DNA of 64,000 nucleotides. Origin: Kutzneria buriramensis. Its GTDB lineage: Bacteria; Actinomycetota; Actinomycetes; Mycobacteriales; Pseudonocardiaceae. Both the position numbers and the translations under genes were made by a program. The notes beneath the pieces were generated by a model. The model searched no databases and was not told the origin of the DNA. It worked only from the letters and a program-made list of their open reading frames with translations. The stretch lies in assembly GCF_003387475.1 (NCBI RefSeq), contig NZ_QUNO01000009.1:62001-126000 (forward strand), read 5' to 3'. Shown one piece after another: positions 43,465 to 52,580 of the stretch. Position 1 is the stretch's first letter. Each line of letters begins with the position of its first letter.

Positions 43465-43751
43465 GTGGGCCTCTTGCTGCGCTTCACTCCATCGTCGTAA
43501 ACCGTCCAAGGGTCGAAACGGGGTCCCCAACAGATGGCGTGCATCACAGCGACTCCCCCGGTACGACGAACGTCGCCCCTATGGTGCCGAGTTGGGCCGT
43601 TCAGCGCCATACCCTTACACACCACGCAGCTTGCCCGGGTTTTCCCTGACCGCGACCGGTAGCGGACATCGGGCCGAGCCGGCCGGCGGGCCAATCGACG
43701 GCCGTTCGGACCCATAGACACGCACCGTGCACAATCGATTTCTCCCAGTTA

Positions 43752-43767
43752 TGTGATCCGGGTCACA
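43752..43767. promoter_or_regulatory. Crp-like palindrome
   Basis: TGTGATCCGGGTCACA matches the TGTGA-N6-TCACA consensus of cAMP-receptor-type regulators. It lies 184 bp upstream of the LmbU-type gene and may link its expression to Crp. Chance occurrence is possible for a single site. Confidence 0.4.
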
Positions 43768-43784
43768 CCAGCACCACACCGTTG

Positions 43785-43813
43785 ACAAAAAACGGGGCGA
43801 CCGGTTTTATTTT
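43785..43813. promoter_or_regulatory. candidate GBL-receptor binding site (ARE) 3
   Basis: AAAAAACGGGGC faces GACCGGTTTTAT, giving a pseudo-palindrome that pairs at about 9 of 12 positions and resembles AREs 1 and 2. It begins at TTGACA-like sequence 123-150 bp before the LmbU-type start, where receptor binding would block its promoter. Confidence 0.6.
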
Positions 43814-43935
43814 GCGCAGGGAACCGGATCCATGCGCCCCGCGCGGGCGCTGCCGTGATCCCGATTCCCGTGCGTCGCCCCGCCCGCGTGGCGGCGCACG
43901 CCGTGCCGTCCGTCAACAAGGGACAGGGGAGAACC

Positions 43936-44616
43936 GTGCACACGTTGACACGTCCGAGCACCGCAGTCCGGCCGGCTGCCGCGTTCCCGCGGCCCGCCCG
44001 GGACAACCAGATCCTGACCACCCGCGTGGGCCTGCGGTTACCGGCCGGCCTGAGCTTCGAGGAGTGGAAGCAGGCCGGCCCCAAGCTGTTCCGCATCGCC
44101 GACTCGTCGGCCTGGTGCCTGGGGGACTGGCTGATCCACGGCCAGGAGCGCTACGGCGACCGGTACCGCATCGCCACCCAGGAGGCCGGGCTGGACTACC
44201 AGACCCTGCGCAACTACGCGTGGATCGCGCGGAAGTTCGACATCACGCGCCGGCGTGAGCGGCTGAGCTTCCAGCACCACGCCGAGGTCGCGTCGCTGCC
44301 GATCGAGCAGCAGGACCTGTGGCTGGACCGGGCCGAGCAGTTCGGCTGGTCGCGCAACCAGCTGCGGCGGAACCTGCGGGGGCGGGACGAGCAGGACTGG
44401 CAGACGATGGCCGACGCCACCTACATCCCGCGGATGCGGGTGCCGCAGGGCAACCTGGAGCGCTGGCGGGAGGCCGCGCGCAACTCCAGCAGCGGTTTCT
44501 CGCGGTGGGTGGTGGAGGCGCTGGACCAGGCGGCCGGCAAGGTGCTCGACGGCGGGGCGCTGAACGGCGGCGAGAGCGTGGGCGGCGGCGACGGCGGGGC
44601 CGACGCCGCGGAGTGA
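43936..44616 (+). CDS. LmbU-family transcriptional regulator
   Basis: The 226-residue protein has the LmbU core (LPAGLSFEEWKQAGPKLFRI; SSAWCLGDWLIHGQERYGDR; QEAGLDYQTLRNYAWIARKF). LmbU activates lincomycin genes and defines a family found in antibiotic clusters. GTG 43936 has GGGGAGA upstream. Codon 35 is TTA (44038-44040), so translation should depend on the bldA tRNA, as reported for lmbU. A GBL-receptor-box-like site lies upstream, making this the probable link between quorum signal and structural genes. Confidence 0.9.
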   Translation: MHTLTRPSTAVRPAAAFPRPARDNQILTTRVGLRLPAGLSFEEWKQAGPKLFRIADSSAWCLGDWLIHGQERYGDRYRIATQEAGLDYQTLRNYAWIARKFDITRRRERLSFQHHAEVASLPIEQQDLWLDRAEQFGWSRNQLRRNLRGRDEQDWQTMADATYIPRMRVPQGNLERWREAARNSSSGFSRWVVEALDQAAGKVLDGGALNGGESVGGGDGGADAAE

Positions 44617-44670
44617 CGGTGACTCATTGACAGAACAGGGAAAGCTCTTCAGAACGCGGAGGTAGGGATC

Positions 44671-45453
44671 GTGCGCACCACTGCTCCCGAGACGCCGCAG
44701 CACTCCGCGCTGATCGTCAACGCCCTGCGCCACCACGTGGACAACCTGGTCGAGATCGTGGCCAAGATCGGCGCCGCGGAGCTGGCCGCGACCAGCTCCG
44801 CCGCCGGCGGGCCCGATCAGGACGCGGTGGAGGCGATGGTGTCCCGGCTGCTGCAGCAGGCCGGCCACCGCACCGTCGTCGCCCAGATCAGTTATGCGGC
44901 CTGGCCGGTGACCGAGCGTTTTCCCGTGTTGGAGCGGCTGCACTCCGGGCTGCTCGAGCACCGGGGCATGGTCCGGATCCTGATTCCCCGCGACGCGCTG
45001 GTGGACGACGAGAACATGGCGAGCGTGCGGACGCTGTCCGAGCGCAGCGCCCACATCCGGGTGCATCCGTACACGCTGCCGACCACCGCCATCCTCGACG
45101 GCGCCCTCGGCGCGGTGGCCGCCGTCGGCGAGGACGAGGACCGGCGGCTGATCGCCGTGCGCGACGGTGACGTGGTGCGGGCGCTTCAGGCGTTCTACAA
45201 CACCATCTGGAGCCATGCCATCGCGCTGGCGGACATGCCCGACGAGAGTCTGCGCTGGCCGGAGGACAGCACCGCCGCCCGCGTGCTGCGGCTGCTGTGT
45301 CTGGGCTACACCGACGAGGCCGCCGCCCGGAAGCTGGGGCTGTCGGTCCGAACCTATCGGAGGTACGTGGCGGAGCTGATGCACCACATGAAGGCGAACT
45401 CCCGTTTCCAGGCCGGCGTACGTGCTACGCAACTGGGACTGGCACGGGACTAG
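44671..45453 (+). CDS. DNA-binding regulator with C-terminal LuxR-type helix-turn-helix
   Basis: The 260-residue protein starts with a helical region (LIVNALRHHVDNLVEIVAKI), has a central domain resembling the TrmB/PLD-like sensor of such regulators (HRGMVRILIPRDALVDDENM), and ends with a LuxR-like HTH (LLCLGYTDEAAARKLGLSVR; RRYVAELMHHM). GTG 44671 has a strong GGAGGTAGGG. It follows the LmbU-type gene by 54 bp and is probably co-transcribed, forming the cluster's regulatory pair. Confidence 0.85.
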   Translation: MRTTAPETPQHSALIVNALRHHVDNLVEIVAKIGAAELAATSSAAGGPDQDAVEAMVSRLLQQAGHRTVVAQISYAAWPVTERFPVLERLHSGLLEHRGMVRILIPRDALVDDENMASVRTLSERSAHIRVHPYTLPTTAILDGALGAVAAVGEDEDRRLIAVRDGDVVRALQAFYNTIWSHAIALADMPDESLRWPEDSTAARVLRLLCLGYTDEAAARKLGLSVRTYRRYVAELMHHMKANSRFQAGVRATQLGLARD

Positions 45454-45464
45454 TCTTCCGCCGC

Positions 45465-45496
45465 CCGGCCCGTGATCACCCTCGGTCACGGGCCGG
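45465..45496. terminator. hairpin after the LmbU/LuxR regulatory pair
   Basis: CCGGCCCGTGA pairs perfectly with TCACGGGCCGG across a 10-nt loop. It lies 11 bp after the regulator stop and overlaps the end of the convergent HNH remnant. Confidence 0.72.
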
Positions 45497-46300
45497 CGGT
45501 GGCGTGAACACCGGCAGCCCGTCGACGATCTCCACCGTCCAGTCCGCATGGTGGCCCATCCGGTGGCACATGGAGCACACCTGTACCAGGTTGTCGAGCT
45601 CGGTGGGCCCATCGTCCGCCCAGTGGATCACGTGGCGGGCGTGACATCGCCTCGGTCGGCGATGGCAGCTCGGGAACGCGCACCCCTTGTCCCGTACGAC
45701 CAGCGCCTTCCACATGGCATTCGGGACGCTTCGTGACCTCCGGCAGATACTCAGCGGAGTTACCGCCGAGGATCACCCGTGTGACATTGCTGTCACAGCC
45801 GATCCGCCCGCCCGGACACGGAGTCGATGGGCTCGCCGCCTTCGAGCCGGCCGGCGCTCACCAGGCTCATGACTTCCCGCACCGACATCGTCACCGTCAG
45901 ATGCGGCCGTTCCCCACCCTCCACCGGCAGCTTCTCACTCCCGGCGGCCAGTTCGACGATGTCCACGAAGGCGTCGCCCTGCCGCTGCGGGGTAGTACGC
46001 CTGTCGTCAGCCGTCGGCTTCGCCAGCGGGCTGAGCAAAGCGGCGAGCAACTCCGCCTCGACCTCATCGCGGTCCAGCACCGGCACTTGGGCAAGGGTTT
46101 CGTTCAGGACCGTGAGCCGGTCGGCGTCGAGCTCGCCGGCCCGCGCCGCGTCTCGAACTGCCTCGCGACCAAAGAGTTGCACGTGGGCGACGATCTGTAG
46201 CGCTTCCTTCTTGGTGACGTGGAAGTGAGTTTGGACCTGCGCCACCAACGACACACGGTCTTCTACCGCGCCGGCGAGACACTTTTCCTTGCTGCGCCGG
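45476..46300 (-). pseudogene. decayed DUF222/HNH endonuclease-domain gene
   Basis: The last about 80 codons encode the usual C-terminus of actinobacterial DUF222-HNH proteins (VVRDKGCAFPSCHRRPRRCH; HVIHWADDGPTELDNLVQVC). Upstream, in other frames, are LGGNSAEYLPEVTKRPECH and DUF222 pieces (THFHVTKKEALQIVAHVQLF; DADRLTVLNETLAQVPVLD; PHLTVTMSVREVMSLVSAGR). Frame changes between the pieces and a shorter total than a full gene (about 400 codons) mark a remnant. Its codon usage is less GC-biased than its neighbours. Confidence 0.8.
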
Positions 46301-46443
46301 AAAATACAGGTTCGAGTAATCCTCACTAGACATTTCGGTAAGCGCTTTCCGACGTAACCTGCCGCCCCAACCTCTCGCGCCTGCGTCAAGCGTGGCGGTG
46401 AGCAGTGCCGGGACGGAGGGCGGGGCGGGTGGGCGGGCACTGA

Positions 46444-46574
46444 ACGCACCAAAGGCACAGTCGCCGGCCGCAAGCACTGCCGGAACTGAAGACGGGAAGG
46501 GCGAGGCGGGTCGCCCCACGCACCGAAGGCACAACCATCGGCGGCCGGCTGCAACCCAACGAACCAAGGCGACA
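46444..46574. repeat. three spaced copies of a 16-nt motif
   Basis: ACGCACCAAAGGCACA (46444), ACGCACCGAAGGCACA (46518) and ACGAACCAAGGCGACA (46559) recur in a 284-bp stretch without a gene between the HNH remnant and the MocR terminator. Spacing is unequal (74 and 41 nt). The origin may be degenerate tandem duplication. Confidence 0.5.
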
Positions 46575-46584
46575 TCCCGAAACA

Positions 46585-46616
46585 GCTGCGACCGCCGACA
46601 CTTGGGCGGTCGCAGC
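46585..46616 (-). terminator. hairpin terminator of the MocR gene
   Basis: A perfect 12-bp stem (GCTGCGACCGCC with GGCGGTCGCAGC, 8-nt loop) lies 15 bp beyond the stop of the leftward MocR gene. Confidence 0.75.
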
Positions 46617-46630
46617 AGGAACACGACCGA

Positions 46631-48049
46631 TCACACTCCCCGCAACAGCACGCCCAACCCCTCCACCAACGCCGCAACCGCCGACGAATACCCATGCGCG
46701 GCCGGCGTCGCATACCCCAGCACGATTCGCGTCCGCTCACCTACGCCGTCGCCGCCCCGCACGTAGTTCCCGAAAGGATGCACCCGCACCGACCGGTCCC
46801 GCAGGAACGCCACGATCTCACGCTCCCCCGGCGCCCCCGCCGGCAGCTCCAGAATCGCGTGCAACCCCGCCTCAACCCCGACCACCCGCACTCCCGGCAA
46901 CCGCTCCCCCACCGCCGCCAGCAACCGATCTCGCCGTCCCCGATACGACCGCCGCGCAGCCTGCAGGTACCGGTCGTACTCCCCACTGTCGATCAACGAC
47001 GCCAAGGCCAACTGCTCCAACGGACTGGTCTGCCGATCGGCCAACCGCTTCGCCTCCACCAGCGCCGGCAGTAGCCCGCCGGGACAGGCCACCCACCCCA
47101 GCCGCACGGCCGGCCCGAGCGTCTTGCTGGTGGACCCGACATACACGGTGTGCCCGGGGTTCCGGTTCTGCAAAGCAGGCAGCGTCCTCCCCTCGTACCG
47201 GAACTCCCCGTCGTAGTCGTCCTCGACGACCCACCCGTCCACCTGCCGCGACCACGCCTGCAACTGGGCCCGCCGCGCAACCGACAACCCGACCCCCAGC
47301 GGGAACTGATGCGCCGGCGTGCAGACGACCGCCGAGGCCCCGCTGCGTTCCAGGTCGTCGACCCGCAGCCCGTCCCCGTCCACGGGAATGTCCACAACGG
47401 AATGCCGCCGCGAAACCGTCGCGACGTGATCGGCCATCGCGGGGTTCTCCACGCCGACCAGCCGCGTGCCCTCCTCGGCGAACACGTCCATGAGCAGCGC
47501 CAACGCCTGCGAGAACCCCGAGCAGATCACCAGGTGCTCCGGGGCCACATGCACCCCACGCACCCGCCCCAGATAAGCCGACAACGTGGACCGCAGCTCG
47601 ATACGCCCACGCGGATCGCCATACCCGAACGCCTCCGTCGGCGCCTCGGACACCGCCTCGCGCAACGCCTTCGCCCACGGCCGCCGCGGGAAGCTGGAGA
47701 TGTCCGGACGCCCCGGCGCCAGGTCGTGCGTAGGCACCCACGCCGCCAACGGATCACGAGGCGGCGCCGGGGCCATCAACGTGGCCTGGTCCGCCACGCG
47801 AGTGCCGGAACCGGTCAGCGCCGTCAGCCACCCCTCGGCGGTCAGCTGCGTGTACGCCGCGTTGACGGTGCCCCGTGACAACCCGAGCTGTACGGACAGG
47901 TCCCGAGTGGACGGCAGCCGCGTGCCGGCCGGCAGCCGGCCGTCCCCGATCGCCGCCCGCAACGCGTCCTCCACCGCCTTACGACGCGAGCCGTCCGGCG
48001 GCAGGTCGATCAGCAGCTCGAGTCTGACTTCCTCGCCGGCCGTGGTCAT
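46631..48049 (-). CDS. MocR/PdxR-type GntR regulator with aminotransferase domain
   Basis: The 472-residue fusion has a GntR winged helix at about residues 20-85 (GTRLPSTRDLSVQLGLSRGT) joined to a fold type I aminotransferase-like domain with the PLP lysine in GSTSKTLGPAVRLGW. Such proteins are usually PLP- or amino acid-responsive regulators of a divergent gene. ATG 48049 has GGGGAGGA upstream. It is divergent from an MFS exporter 108 bp away, its likely target. Confidence 0.9.
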   Translation of the reverse strand: MTTAGEEVRLELLIDLPPDGSRRKAVEDALRAAIGDGRLPAGTRLPSTRDLSVQLGLSRGTVNAAYTQLTAEGWLTALTGSGTRVADQATLMAPAPPRDPLAAWVPTHDLAPGRPDISSFPRRPWAKALREAVSEAPTEAFGYGDPRGRIELRSTLSAYLGRVRGVHVAPEHLVICSGFSQALALLMDVFAEEGTRLVGVENPAMADHVATVSRRHSVVDIPVDGDGLRVDDLERSGASAVVCTPAHQFPLGVGLSVARRAQLQAWSRQVDGWVVEDDYDGEFRYEGRTLPALQNRNPGHTVYVGSTSKTLGPAVRLGWVACPGGLLPALVEAKRLADRQTSPLEQLALASLIDSGEYDRYLQAARRSYRGRRDRLLAAVGERLPGVRVVGVEAGLHAILELPAGAPGEREIVAFLRDRSVRVHPFGNYVRGGDGVGERTRIVLGYATPAAHGYSSAVAALVEGLGVLLRGV

Positions 48050-48156
48050 CGCAACGATCCTCCCCAGTCGAAATGGCCCCCGAGTGAGAAATGGCCCAAT
48101 GTCCACCCTCGGCAATGGACCACGCTCTCGGCGCCCGCCGTTCCTACGCTTTCCCC

Positions 48157-49401
48157 ATGAGCACTCAACCCTTGTCAGCGAACGCCGACGCCCGGCGTGA
48201 CCGGAGCGCGAGGGCGGACGTGTCGGGAGTGTCGCCGCGGCTGACCCTGTTGATGGCGCTGGCGTGCGGCCTCATCGTGGCCAACATCTACTACGTGCAG
48301 CCGCTGCTGCCCGACCTCGCCGCCTCGTTCAGGGCCCCGACGGGAGTCGTCGGCCTGAGCGTGACCACCACCCAGCTGGGCTACGCGGCCGGTCTGGTGC
48401 TGCTGGTCCCATTGGGTGACCTGATGGCCAAGCGCCGCCTCGTGGTGGTGCTGCTGTGCGCCAGCGCCGTGGCGCTGGCCCTGACCGCGGTCGCCAACAG
48501 TCCGACGATGCTGCTGATCACGCTCGCCCTGGTGGGCCTGTCCAGCGTCGCGGTCAACGTCCTGATGCCGCTGGCGGCCACCCTGGCCGGCGACGGCCAG
48601 CGCGGCCGGGTCGTCGGCTCGCTGATGACCGGCCTGCTGCTGGGCGTCCTGCTGGCCCGGACGGTGTCCGGCGCGCTGGAGGAGATCGCCGGCTGGCACG
48701 CCGTGTTCGGGATCGCGGCGCTGGTGGAGGTGGTGTTGGCCGTGGTGCTGCGGCTGGCGCTGCCGGATCCGCCGGTCGCGCGCGGCCTGACGTATCCCCA
48801 ACTGCTCACCTCCATCACCCGTCTCGTGCGCGACGAGCCGTTTCTGCGCCGCCGCATGATGATAGGTGCGCTCGGGTTCGCCAGCTTCCAGCTGCTGTGG
48901 ACGTCACTGCCGTTCCTGCTGGCCGGCCCGCCCTATTCGTTCTCCACGGCGACCATCGGCTCCTTCGGCCTGATCGGCGCGGCCGGCGTGCTGTGCGCGC
49001 AGGCGGCCGGGCGGTTGCAGGACAAGGGCATGGCGCACGCCGCGACCGGCGTGTTCGCGCTGGTGCTGGGCGCGAGCTGGCTGCTGCTGGGCGGCGGCGC
49101 GGAGATGCTGCCGCTGCTGGTGATCGGCATCGTCGTGCTGGACATCGGCGTGCAGGGCCTGCACGTGATCAACCAGGGCCGGATCTACGCCTACGGCCCC
49201 TCGGTGAAGTCCCGCGTGACCACGGCGTACATGACGTCCTACTTCGTGGGCGGGTCGCTCGGCGGCGCGCTCGCGGTGACCCTCTACACCCGGTTCGGCT
49301 GGATCGGCGTCTGCGTGGCGGGCGGCGTGCTCTTCGCGCTCACCGGCATCCTCTGGCTGACCGACCGCACCAAGGCTCCCTCGCCGGAGCTGACCAAGTG
49401 A
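48157..49401 (+). CDS. MFS transporter
   Basis: The 414-residue protein has about twelve membrane segments and begins its first with ALACGLIVANIYYVQPLLPD, typical of the YnfM/AraJ-like drug efflux group; the loop motif appears as LGDLMAKRRLVVV. It is divergent from the MocR regulator and its stop overlaps a GTG of the next gene, so the pair forms an operon. Substrate unknown. Confidence 0.87.
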   Translation: MSTQPLSANADARRDRSARADVSGVSPRLTLLMALACGLIVANIYYVQPLLPDLAASFRAPTGVVGLSVTTTQLGYAAGLVLLVPLGDLMAKRRLVVVLLCASAVALALTAVANSPTMLLITLALVGLSSVAVNVLMPLAATLAGDGQRGRVVGSLMTGLLLGVLLARTVSGALEEIAGWHAVFGIAALVEVVLAVVLRLALPDPPVARGLTYPQLLTSITRLVRDEPFLRRRMMIGALGFASFQLLWTSLPFLLAGPPYSFSTATIGSFGLIGAAGVLCAQAAGRLQDKGMAHAATGVFALVLGASWLLLGGGAEMLPLLVIGIVVLDIGVQGLHVINQGRIYAYGPSVKSRVTTAYMTSYFVGGSLGGALAVTLYTRFGWIGVCVAGGVLFALTGILWLTDRTKAPSPELTK

Positions 49402-49421
49402 CCGAAAGGAGTGCATCCCCC

Positions 49422-50279
49422 ATGCGGGTCTTCGTCGCAGGCGCCAGCGGCGCCATCGGCCGGGTCCTCGTGCCCATGCTCATCGAGGCGGGCCACGAGG
49501 TGATCGGCACCTCCCGCACCACGGAGGGCCTGGACACGCTGCACGCGCAGGGCGCCGGGGCGGTCGAGCTGGACGTGTTCGACCGGGACGCGGTGTTCGC
49601 GGCGGTCCGGGACGCGGCGCCGGACGCCGTGATCCACCAGCTCACGGCGCTGTCGGGCGGCTCGTCCGCGGACAACGCCCGGATCCGCGAGACCGGCACC
49701 CGCAACCTGGTCGACGCGGCCAAGGCGGCGGGCGTGCGGCGGATCGTCGCCCAGTCCATCTCCTGGGCGTACGAGGCGGGCGACAAGCCGGCCACCGAGG
49801 ACGTCTCGCTCGACGTGACCGCCCCGGAACCCCGCTCGATCAGCATCAACGGCGTGCTCGCGCTGGAGCAGGCCGTCACGGAGATCCCCGAGCACGTCGT
49901 TCTCCGGTACGGCACGTTGTACGGCCCCGGCACCTGGTATGCGCCGGGCGCGTTGATGGCCAAGCAGCTGGAATCCGGCACGCTCAAGGCGACCGACGGG
50001 ATCAGCTCGTTCGTGGAGGTCTCGGACGCGGCGCGGGCGGCGGTGCTGGCACTGTCCTGGCCCAGCGGCGTGGTCAACGTCTGCGACGACGAACCGGCCA
50101 CCGGTCACGAGTGGGTTCCCGTCTTCGCGAAGGCGCTGGGCCTGCCCGCGCCGGAGCCGACGACCGGCCACGCCGGCTGGGAGCGCGGCGCGGACAGCTC
50201 GAAGGCCCGGTCCGAACTCGGCTGGGCGCCCCGATTCGCCTCCTGGCGGGCCGGTTTCGCCGCCTTCGCGGACGCGTAG
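49422..50279 (+). CDS. NAD(P)-dependent epimerase/dehydratase-family oxidoreductase
   Basis: The 285-residue protein begins MRVFVAGASGAIGRVLVPML (GxxGxxG nucleotide site) and has the fold of atypical short-chain dehydrogenases. The usual YxxxK active site is not clear (SISINGVLALEQ at that position). ATG 49422 has GAAAGGA 11 nt upstream; a GTG at 49398 that overlaps the transporter stop is an alternative. It is transcribed with the MFS gene and ends at a strong terminator. Confidence 0.82.
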   Translation: MRVFVAGASGAIGRVLVPMLIEAGHEVIGTSRTTEGLDTLHAQGAGAVELDVFDRDAVFAAVRDAAPDAVIHQLTALSGGSSADNARIRETGTRNLVDAAKAAGVRRIVAQSISWAYEAGDKPATEDVSLDVTAPEPRSISINGVLALEQAVTEIPEHVVLRYGTLYGPGTWYAPGALMAKQLESGTLKATDGISSFVEVSDAARAAVLALSWPSGVVNVCDDEPATGHEWVPVFAKALGLPAPEPTTGHAGWERGADSSKARSELGWAPRFASWRAGFAAFADA

Positions 50280-50292
50280 TTCCGTAATCCCG

Positions 50293-50345
50293 AACCGACC
50301 GACCCCGCATTCCACAATGGAATGCGGGGCGGTCGGTTTGTTTTG
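50293..50345 (+). terminator. strong rho-independent terminator
   Basis: A 22-bp stem with one mismatch (50293-50314 with 50317-50338) has arms containing ACCGACC and CCCGCATTCC, is tightly closed at the centre, and is followed by TTTGTTTT. It ends the MFS-oxidoreductase operon. The 163 bp beyond it, up to the epoxidase operon, hold no gene. Confidence 0.9.
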
Positions 50346-50500
50346 ATACCCCCGGTCAGACCCGCGTTGGCAAGTTCATGCCGACGACGGCTAATGCGCT
50401 GTCAACTTGCTGTTGGACACCTTCTCCTGTCCCGCCGGCCGATTTACAGTTTTTCCATCGGAAAGTTCAAGTCGGCACATTCACCGAATGGAGACGGGCA

Positions 50501-51562
50501 GTGGACCCACGCGCCAGCCAGCCGGCGTTCATCCCCGGCGCCGCCGAGCTGCTCGCCGAGGTCGAGGCGGCCGAGAGCCTGCTCGACCAGCGCGGGCCGG
50601 CCGGCGCCGCGGCCCCGGCCGGCGGCGAGGAGGCCGACCTTCTCGCGCACTTCGAGGCCGTGATCGCGGCGGACGCGAAGATCGAGCCCCGGGACTGGGT
50701 CCCGGCGGGATACCGCGAATCGCTCATTCGCCAGATCGCGCAGCACGCGCATTCCGAAATCGTCGGAATGCAGCCGGAATCGAATTGGATCACCCGGGCG
50801 CCGAGCCTGAAGCGCAAGGCCATCCTGTTGGCCAAGGTGCAGGACGAGGCCGGCCACGGGCTCTATCTGTACTCCGTCGCGGAAAGCCTCGGCGCGAATC
50901 GCGAGTCGCTGCTGACCGCGCTGCACGACGGCAAGCAGAAGTACCTCAACTTCATCAACTACCCCACGCTGACCTGGGGCGACGTGGGCGCGCTGGCCTG
51001 GCTCACCGACGGCGCCGCCGTGGTCAACCAGGTGCCGCTGTGCCGGTCGTCCTACGGCCCGTACGCCCGCGCGATGGTGCGGGTGTGCAAGGAGGAGAGC
51101 TTCCACCACCGGCAGGGGTTCGACCTGCTGTGGACGCTGTCCCAGGGCTCGCCGGCGCAGCACACCATGGCCCAGGAGGCGGTGAACCGGTGGTGGGGTC
51201 CGGCGCTGGCGATGTTCGGCCCGCCGCACCGCGACTCCACGCACAGCGAGAAGTCCATGGCCTGGCGGATCAAGCGGTTCACCAACGACGAGCTGCGCCA
51301 GCGCTTCGTGGACATCACCGTGCCGCAGGCGGAGATCCTCGGCCTCACGCTCCCGGATCCGGCTCTCGCCTGGAACTCCGAGCGCGGCCACTACGACTTC
51401 ACGCCGCCCGACTACGAGGAGCTCAAGCGGGTGGTGGCCGGCAACGGCCCGTGCAACCGGCAGCGGCTGGCCCGCCGCCGGCAGGCACACGAGCAGGGCG
51501 AATGGGTCCGCGCGGCGGCCGCCGCGCACGCCGCCAAGCACAGCAGGGAGGACGCGGCATGA
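50501..51562 (+). CDS. paaA: phenylacetyl-CoA epoxidase-type catalytic subunit (PaaA-like)
   Basis: The 353-residue ferritin-like protein carries the di-iron ligand motifs of Paa[21 protein letters not shown] (ExxH) and [11 protein letters not shown] (ExxH). PaaA is the oxygenase subunit that forms a ring 1,2-epoxide on an aryl-acyl-CoA. GTG 50501 has GGAG 7 nt upstream; the N-terminus is about 30 residues longer than usual (Ala/Gly-rich). It is first in a nine-gene operon whose other members point away from phenylacetate degradation. Confidence 0.92.
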   Translation: MDPRASQPAFIPGAAELLAEVEAAESLLDQRGPAGAAAPAGGEEADLLAHFEAVIAADAKIEPRDWVPAGYRESLIRQIAQHAHSEIVGMQPESNWITRAPSLKRKAILLAKVQDEAGHGLYLYSVAESLGANRESLLTALHDGKQKYLNFINYPTLTWGDVGALAWLTDGAAVVNQVPLCRSSYGPYARAMVRVCKEESFHHRQGFDLLWTLSQGSPAQHTMAQEAVNRWWGPALAMFGPPHRDSTHSEKSMAWRIKRFTNDELRQRFVDITVPQAEILGLTLPDPALAWNSERGHYDFTPPDYEELKRVVAGNGPCNRQRLARRRQAHEQGEWVRAAAAAHAAKHSREDAA

Positions 51563-51846
51563 GCCAGACCGAGTGGCCGCTGTGGGAGGTCTTCATCCGC
51601 GCCCGCCGCGGCCTGGGCCACCTGCACGTCGGCAGCCTGCGGGCGGCCGACACGACGATGGCCCTCCAGCACGCCCGCGACCTGTACACGCGGCGCGGCG
51701 AGGGCGTCTCCATCTGGGTGGTGCCGACCGACGCGATCGGCGCCAGCAGCCCGGACGAGAAGGACCCCCTGTTCGACCCGGCGATGGACAAGGTCTACCG
51801 CCTCCCGTCCTACTACCGGATGCCGGAAGGAGCTGAACGGCTGTGA
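51559..51846 (+). CDS. paaB: epoxidase subunit PaaB-like
   Basis: The 95-residue protein has the PaaB pattern [20 protein letters not shown], then [20 protein letters not shown]. PaaB is the small structural subunit joining the PaaAC complex. Its ATG overlaps the paaA stop, and its stop overlaps the paaC start (GTGA). Confidence 0.93.
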   Translation: MSQTEWPLWEVFIRARRGLGHLHVGSLRAADTTMALQHARDLYTRRGEGVSIWVVPTDAIGASSPDEKDPLFDPAMDKVYRLPSYYRMPEGAERL

Positions 51847-52580
51847 ACGAGAAGGCGGTGGCCTATGTGCTCCGGCTCGGCGACGACGCCCTCGTCGCCG
51901 CGCAGCGCATGGCCGCGCTGGCCACCTGGGCTCCGCAGTTGGAGGAAGACGTGGCACTGGCCAACATCGCCCTGGATCTGCTCGGCCAGGCCCGCGCGCT
52001 GCTGACGTACGCGGGCGAGCTGGAGGGCCAGGGGCGGGACGAGGATCTGCTGGCGTACCGGCGCGACGAGCACGAGTTCACCAGCGCGCTGCTGGTGGAG
52101 CAGCCGGACACCGACTTCGCCGCCACCATGGTGAAGCTGCTGTTCTTCAGCGCCTACCAGCGCCTGCTGTACGAGGAGCTCAGCGCCGGTGACGACGAGA
52201 CGCTGGCCGCCATCGCCGCGAAGTCGGTGAAGGAGGTGGCCTACCACCTGTCGCACGCCTGCGCCTGGACCGTTCGCCTGGGCGACGGCACCGAGGAGTC
52301 GAAGCGGCGGATGCAGACGGCGGTGGACGAGCTCTGGCCGTACACGCATGAGCTGTTCGCGTCGGACTCGGTGTGGCGGGGCTACGGCTTCGACCCGGCG
52401 GGCCTGCGGGAGCGGTGGCTGGGCATCGTCGAGCCGGTGCTGGCCGAGGCGACGCTGGAGCGGCCGGTCGACGACTGGGCTCCGACCGGCGGCCGCGACG
52501 GCCTGCACACCGAGCACTTCGGCTACCTGGTCGGCGAGATGCAGTCGCTGCACCGGGCGCACGAGGGGGTGAGCTGGTGA
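51843..52580 (+). CDS. paaC: epoxidase structural subunit PaaC-like
   Basis: The 245-residue ferritin-like subunit matches PaaC (LRLGDDALVAAQRMAALATW; EDVALANIALDLLGQARALL; YAGELEGQGRDEDLLAYRRD). PaaC is structurally like PaaA but binds no active di-iron centre and forms the core of the complex. GTG 51843 overlaps paaB. Confidence 0.93.
   Translation: MNEKAVAYVLRLGDDALVAAQRMAALATWAPQLEEDVALANIALDLLGQARALLTYAGELEGQGRDEDLLAYRRDEHEFTSALLVEQPDTDFAATMVKLLFFSAYQRLLYEELSAGDDETLAAIAAKSVKEVAYHLSHACAWTVRLGDGTEESKRRMQTAVDELWPYTHELFASDSVWRGYGFDPAGLRERWLGIVEPVLAEATLERPVDDWAPTGGRDGLHTEHFGYLVGEMQSLHRAHEGVSW

Noticed and set aside
46444-46574. Short CRISPR-like array
   Set aside because: Only three imperfect 16-nt units at unequal spacing and no cas genes.
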